This document shows, in pieces, positions 63,801-64,000 of a DNA stretch of 64,000 bases. How positions within the stretch are numbered: the first letter of the stretch is position 1; each line of letters begins with the position of its first letter. The notes under the pieces are model-generated. The model saw only the letters and a program-made list of their open reading frames with translations, searched no databases and had not been told where the DNA came from. This stretch comes from Armatimonadota bacterium. Lineage in GTDB: Bacteria; Armatimonadota; Armatimonadia; Armatimonadales; Armatimonadaceae. Made by a program: the position numbers and the translations under genes. The stretch covers positions 1 to 64,000 of the forward strand of contig JAPLCP010000079.1 of NCBI GenBank assembly GCA_026392155.1, given 5' to 3'.

Positions 63801-64000
63801 ATAATCCTGCCACCCGACACGCTGCTGAATCCGACGTTTCATGCCGACCCGACCCTCTGCCCTGCGGTGGTGGCGGGCAACACAGAGGTCAGCCAGCGGG
63901 TGGTGGCGGCGCTCCTCCAGGCCTTTGGGCTCTCGGCGGGCTCTCAGGCGACCATGAACAACACGCTCTTTGGGAACGCACGCTTTGGCTACTACGAGAC
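60885..64000 (+). CDS. Fused hydantoinase A/B (5-oxoprolinase-type), 3' end cut by window
   Basis: This frame is open from GTG 60885 to the window end (1038 complete codons) but is not in the ORF track. It reads SLWQIFADTGGTFTDCLALS (HyuA N-terminal phosphate site), GTTRGTNALLTR, FDMGGTSTDVARI (HyuA ATPase), VAFGGAGGQHACAIAEKLGI, and from about residue 690 a HyuB domain (FTRRFESIATEMGEALRRTA, HIPVHLGALGGCV). Such fused proteins hydrolyse 5-oxoproline or hydantoins with ATP. The HyuA-HyuB linker near residue 625 and one loop in HyuB contain palindromic repeats. About 150 residues remain outside. Confidence 0.9.
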   Translation, partial: MSLWQIFADTGGTFTDCLALSPDGEWHRAKVLSSGVLRTDLVGNAPWRAGLPDSFLEGVKSHHDSAMITYSPGLEAPLVAAHLVTKTPFSQPLPPLELRLGTTRGTNALLTRTGTPPIFFVTAGFEDLLRIGNQARSDLFALDIVKPEPLYTESIGVSERLSADGSLLRPLDEAALREAATQLVARGHRTAAVALLHAWRNPTHEQRVAEILRECGFTHVSLSSELAALQKLLPRAETAVVNAYLTPVLESYLSGVRRGLSAGSTLTIMTSAGGLVPDSQFRPKDSLLSGPAGGVVGACESGVRAGFTQLIAFDMGGTSTDVARIEAPELPYVFEHKVGDALLLAPAVAVESVAAGGGSICGCDRHGRLFVGPGSAGAQPGPACYGAGGPLTITDVNLLLGHIPEKDFSLPLSRSAAEKALQAVAKESGQPGEALLHAFYDLANEAMADAIRQISVRKGYDPTEHALVAFGGAGGQHACAIAEKLGIRTIVVPPDQSLLSAFGIAHARHERFAERQVLQLLDKTDVSALLTELETEARNALGELSEVTRRIARLRLVGQETPLEVPATSALSKAFQEHFKRLYGYAPDPSRAIEVESLRVVVAETRPEPTRLSVRPSLQATLPLRRRVEGGLIVEAFSVTVMREGWTETTSESGALMLQHSSPTPNQGREAEEVVALELFTRRFESIATEMGEALRRTALSVNVKERLDYSCALLGPSGDLVATAAHIPVHLGALGGCVRELIRAKAFVGEQPIIVNHPAFGGSHLPDVTVINPVYDSEVLLGFVASRAHHAEIGGTRPGSMPPGAKTLAEEGVVIPPTSWDRETLTALLTQAPYPTRALADNLADLEAQLAANHQGAQALRALAKQHGPEKLFALQAALADRCEQIARKHLKSPLPGGGWGGGRLDDGHTIQVTLRQEANKFIVDFTGTSLTHPANFNAPPAVTVACVLFVLRLLIGEDVPLNEGLLRAVEIILPPDTLLNPTFHADPTLCPAVVAGNTEVSQRVVAALLQAFGLSAGSQATMNNTLFGNARFGYYE
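62738..62778. repeat. C/G hairpin repeat in the hydantoinase gene (first)
   Basis: ACCCTCC, a 9-nt loop, GGAGGGT, then GAAGGTGGG. It is in frame and encodes ATLPLRRRVEGG in the linker between the two enzyme halves. Confidence 0.75.
63562..63597. repeat. C/G hairpin repeat in the hydantoinase gene (second)
   Basis: TCCCCCCTGCC-GGGCGGGGGA plus TGGGGGGG; encodes KSPLPGGGWGGG as a surface loop of the HyuB half. Confidence 0.75.

Overview
The window reads as a chromosomal segment of a GC-rich (about 60%) bacterium of the Armatimonadota, probably close to Armatimonas. The clues are a DUF1559 pseudopilin with the [20 protein letters not shown] signature, the DUF1800 / DUF1501 / DUF1549-DUF1553 trio shared with Planctomycetes, many phytanoyl-CoA-dioxygenase-like genes, and small orphan regulators. 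This assignment is inferred from protein families only. There is no rRNA, no CRISPR array and no intact transposase. One tRNA gene is present (tRNA-Ser, anticodon GGA).

Layout. 1-5.8 kb: the 3' part of an amino-acid permease, then a stretch of gene relics (helicase-nuclease, DUF1016 nuclease, SGNH/esterase composite) around an intact RHH-HNH pair and a nitrilase-family hydrolase. 5.8-14 kb: housekeeping and metabolism (MoeB-rhodanese, ankyrin protein, TlpA-like thioredoxin, a pfkB-sucC-DUF4177-sucD operon, leuB). 14-16.2 kb: two related secreted or membrane proteins of unknown function, then a 600-bp non-coding stretch resembling a leader plus an IS200/IS605-type end. 16.2-31.5 kb: citramalate synthase, PAP2 phosphatase, tRNA-Ser, PIG-L deacetylase, a transglutaminase-like protein, cysE, VanW, a glycogen-debranching-type enzyme with a mosaic centre, SOD, and an ECF sigma / putative anti-sigma / STN-domain cassette. 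31.5-39 kb: carbohydrate and acetate metabolism (an esterase broken by a 40-bp tandem duplication, a D-2-hydroxyacid dehydrogenase, a sugar isomerase, a PhyH protein, an ActP-type symporter with DUF485). 39-46 kb: two adjacent GspF/PilC-like genes, a strong candidate small RNA, a frameshifted orphan gene, a PhyH-HEAT fusion and an MFS carrier. 46-54.8 kb: the DUF1800-DUF1501-PSD1 cluster, a heptad-repeat microprotein, a CMD-type peroxidase-like protein and a DUF1559 pseudopilin. 54.9-64 kb: M42 peptidase, zinc alcohol dehydrogenase, selB, an Rpn-type relic, and a fused 5-oxoprolinase/hydantoinase that runs off the right edge and is missing from the ORF track.

The most interesting features are three. 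(1) A family of G/C-strand-asymmetric palindromes (C-rich arm, short loop, G-rich arm) lies between genes, at gene ends and in frame inside coding regions; one copy has perfect 46-bp arms and also supplies the Shine-Dalgarno of the gene behind it. (2) A roughly 68-nt candidate small RNA has a near-consensus sigma70 promoter, an unstructured anti-Shine-Dalgarno-like CU tract and a 12-bp terminator stem. (3) There are many decayed nuclease/DUF relics with identifiable deletion points. Apparent frameshifts could be sequencing or assembly errors, and this cannot be settled from the sequence alone.
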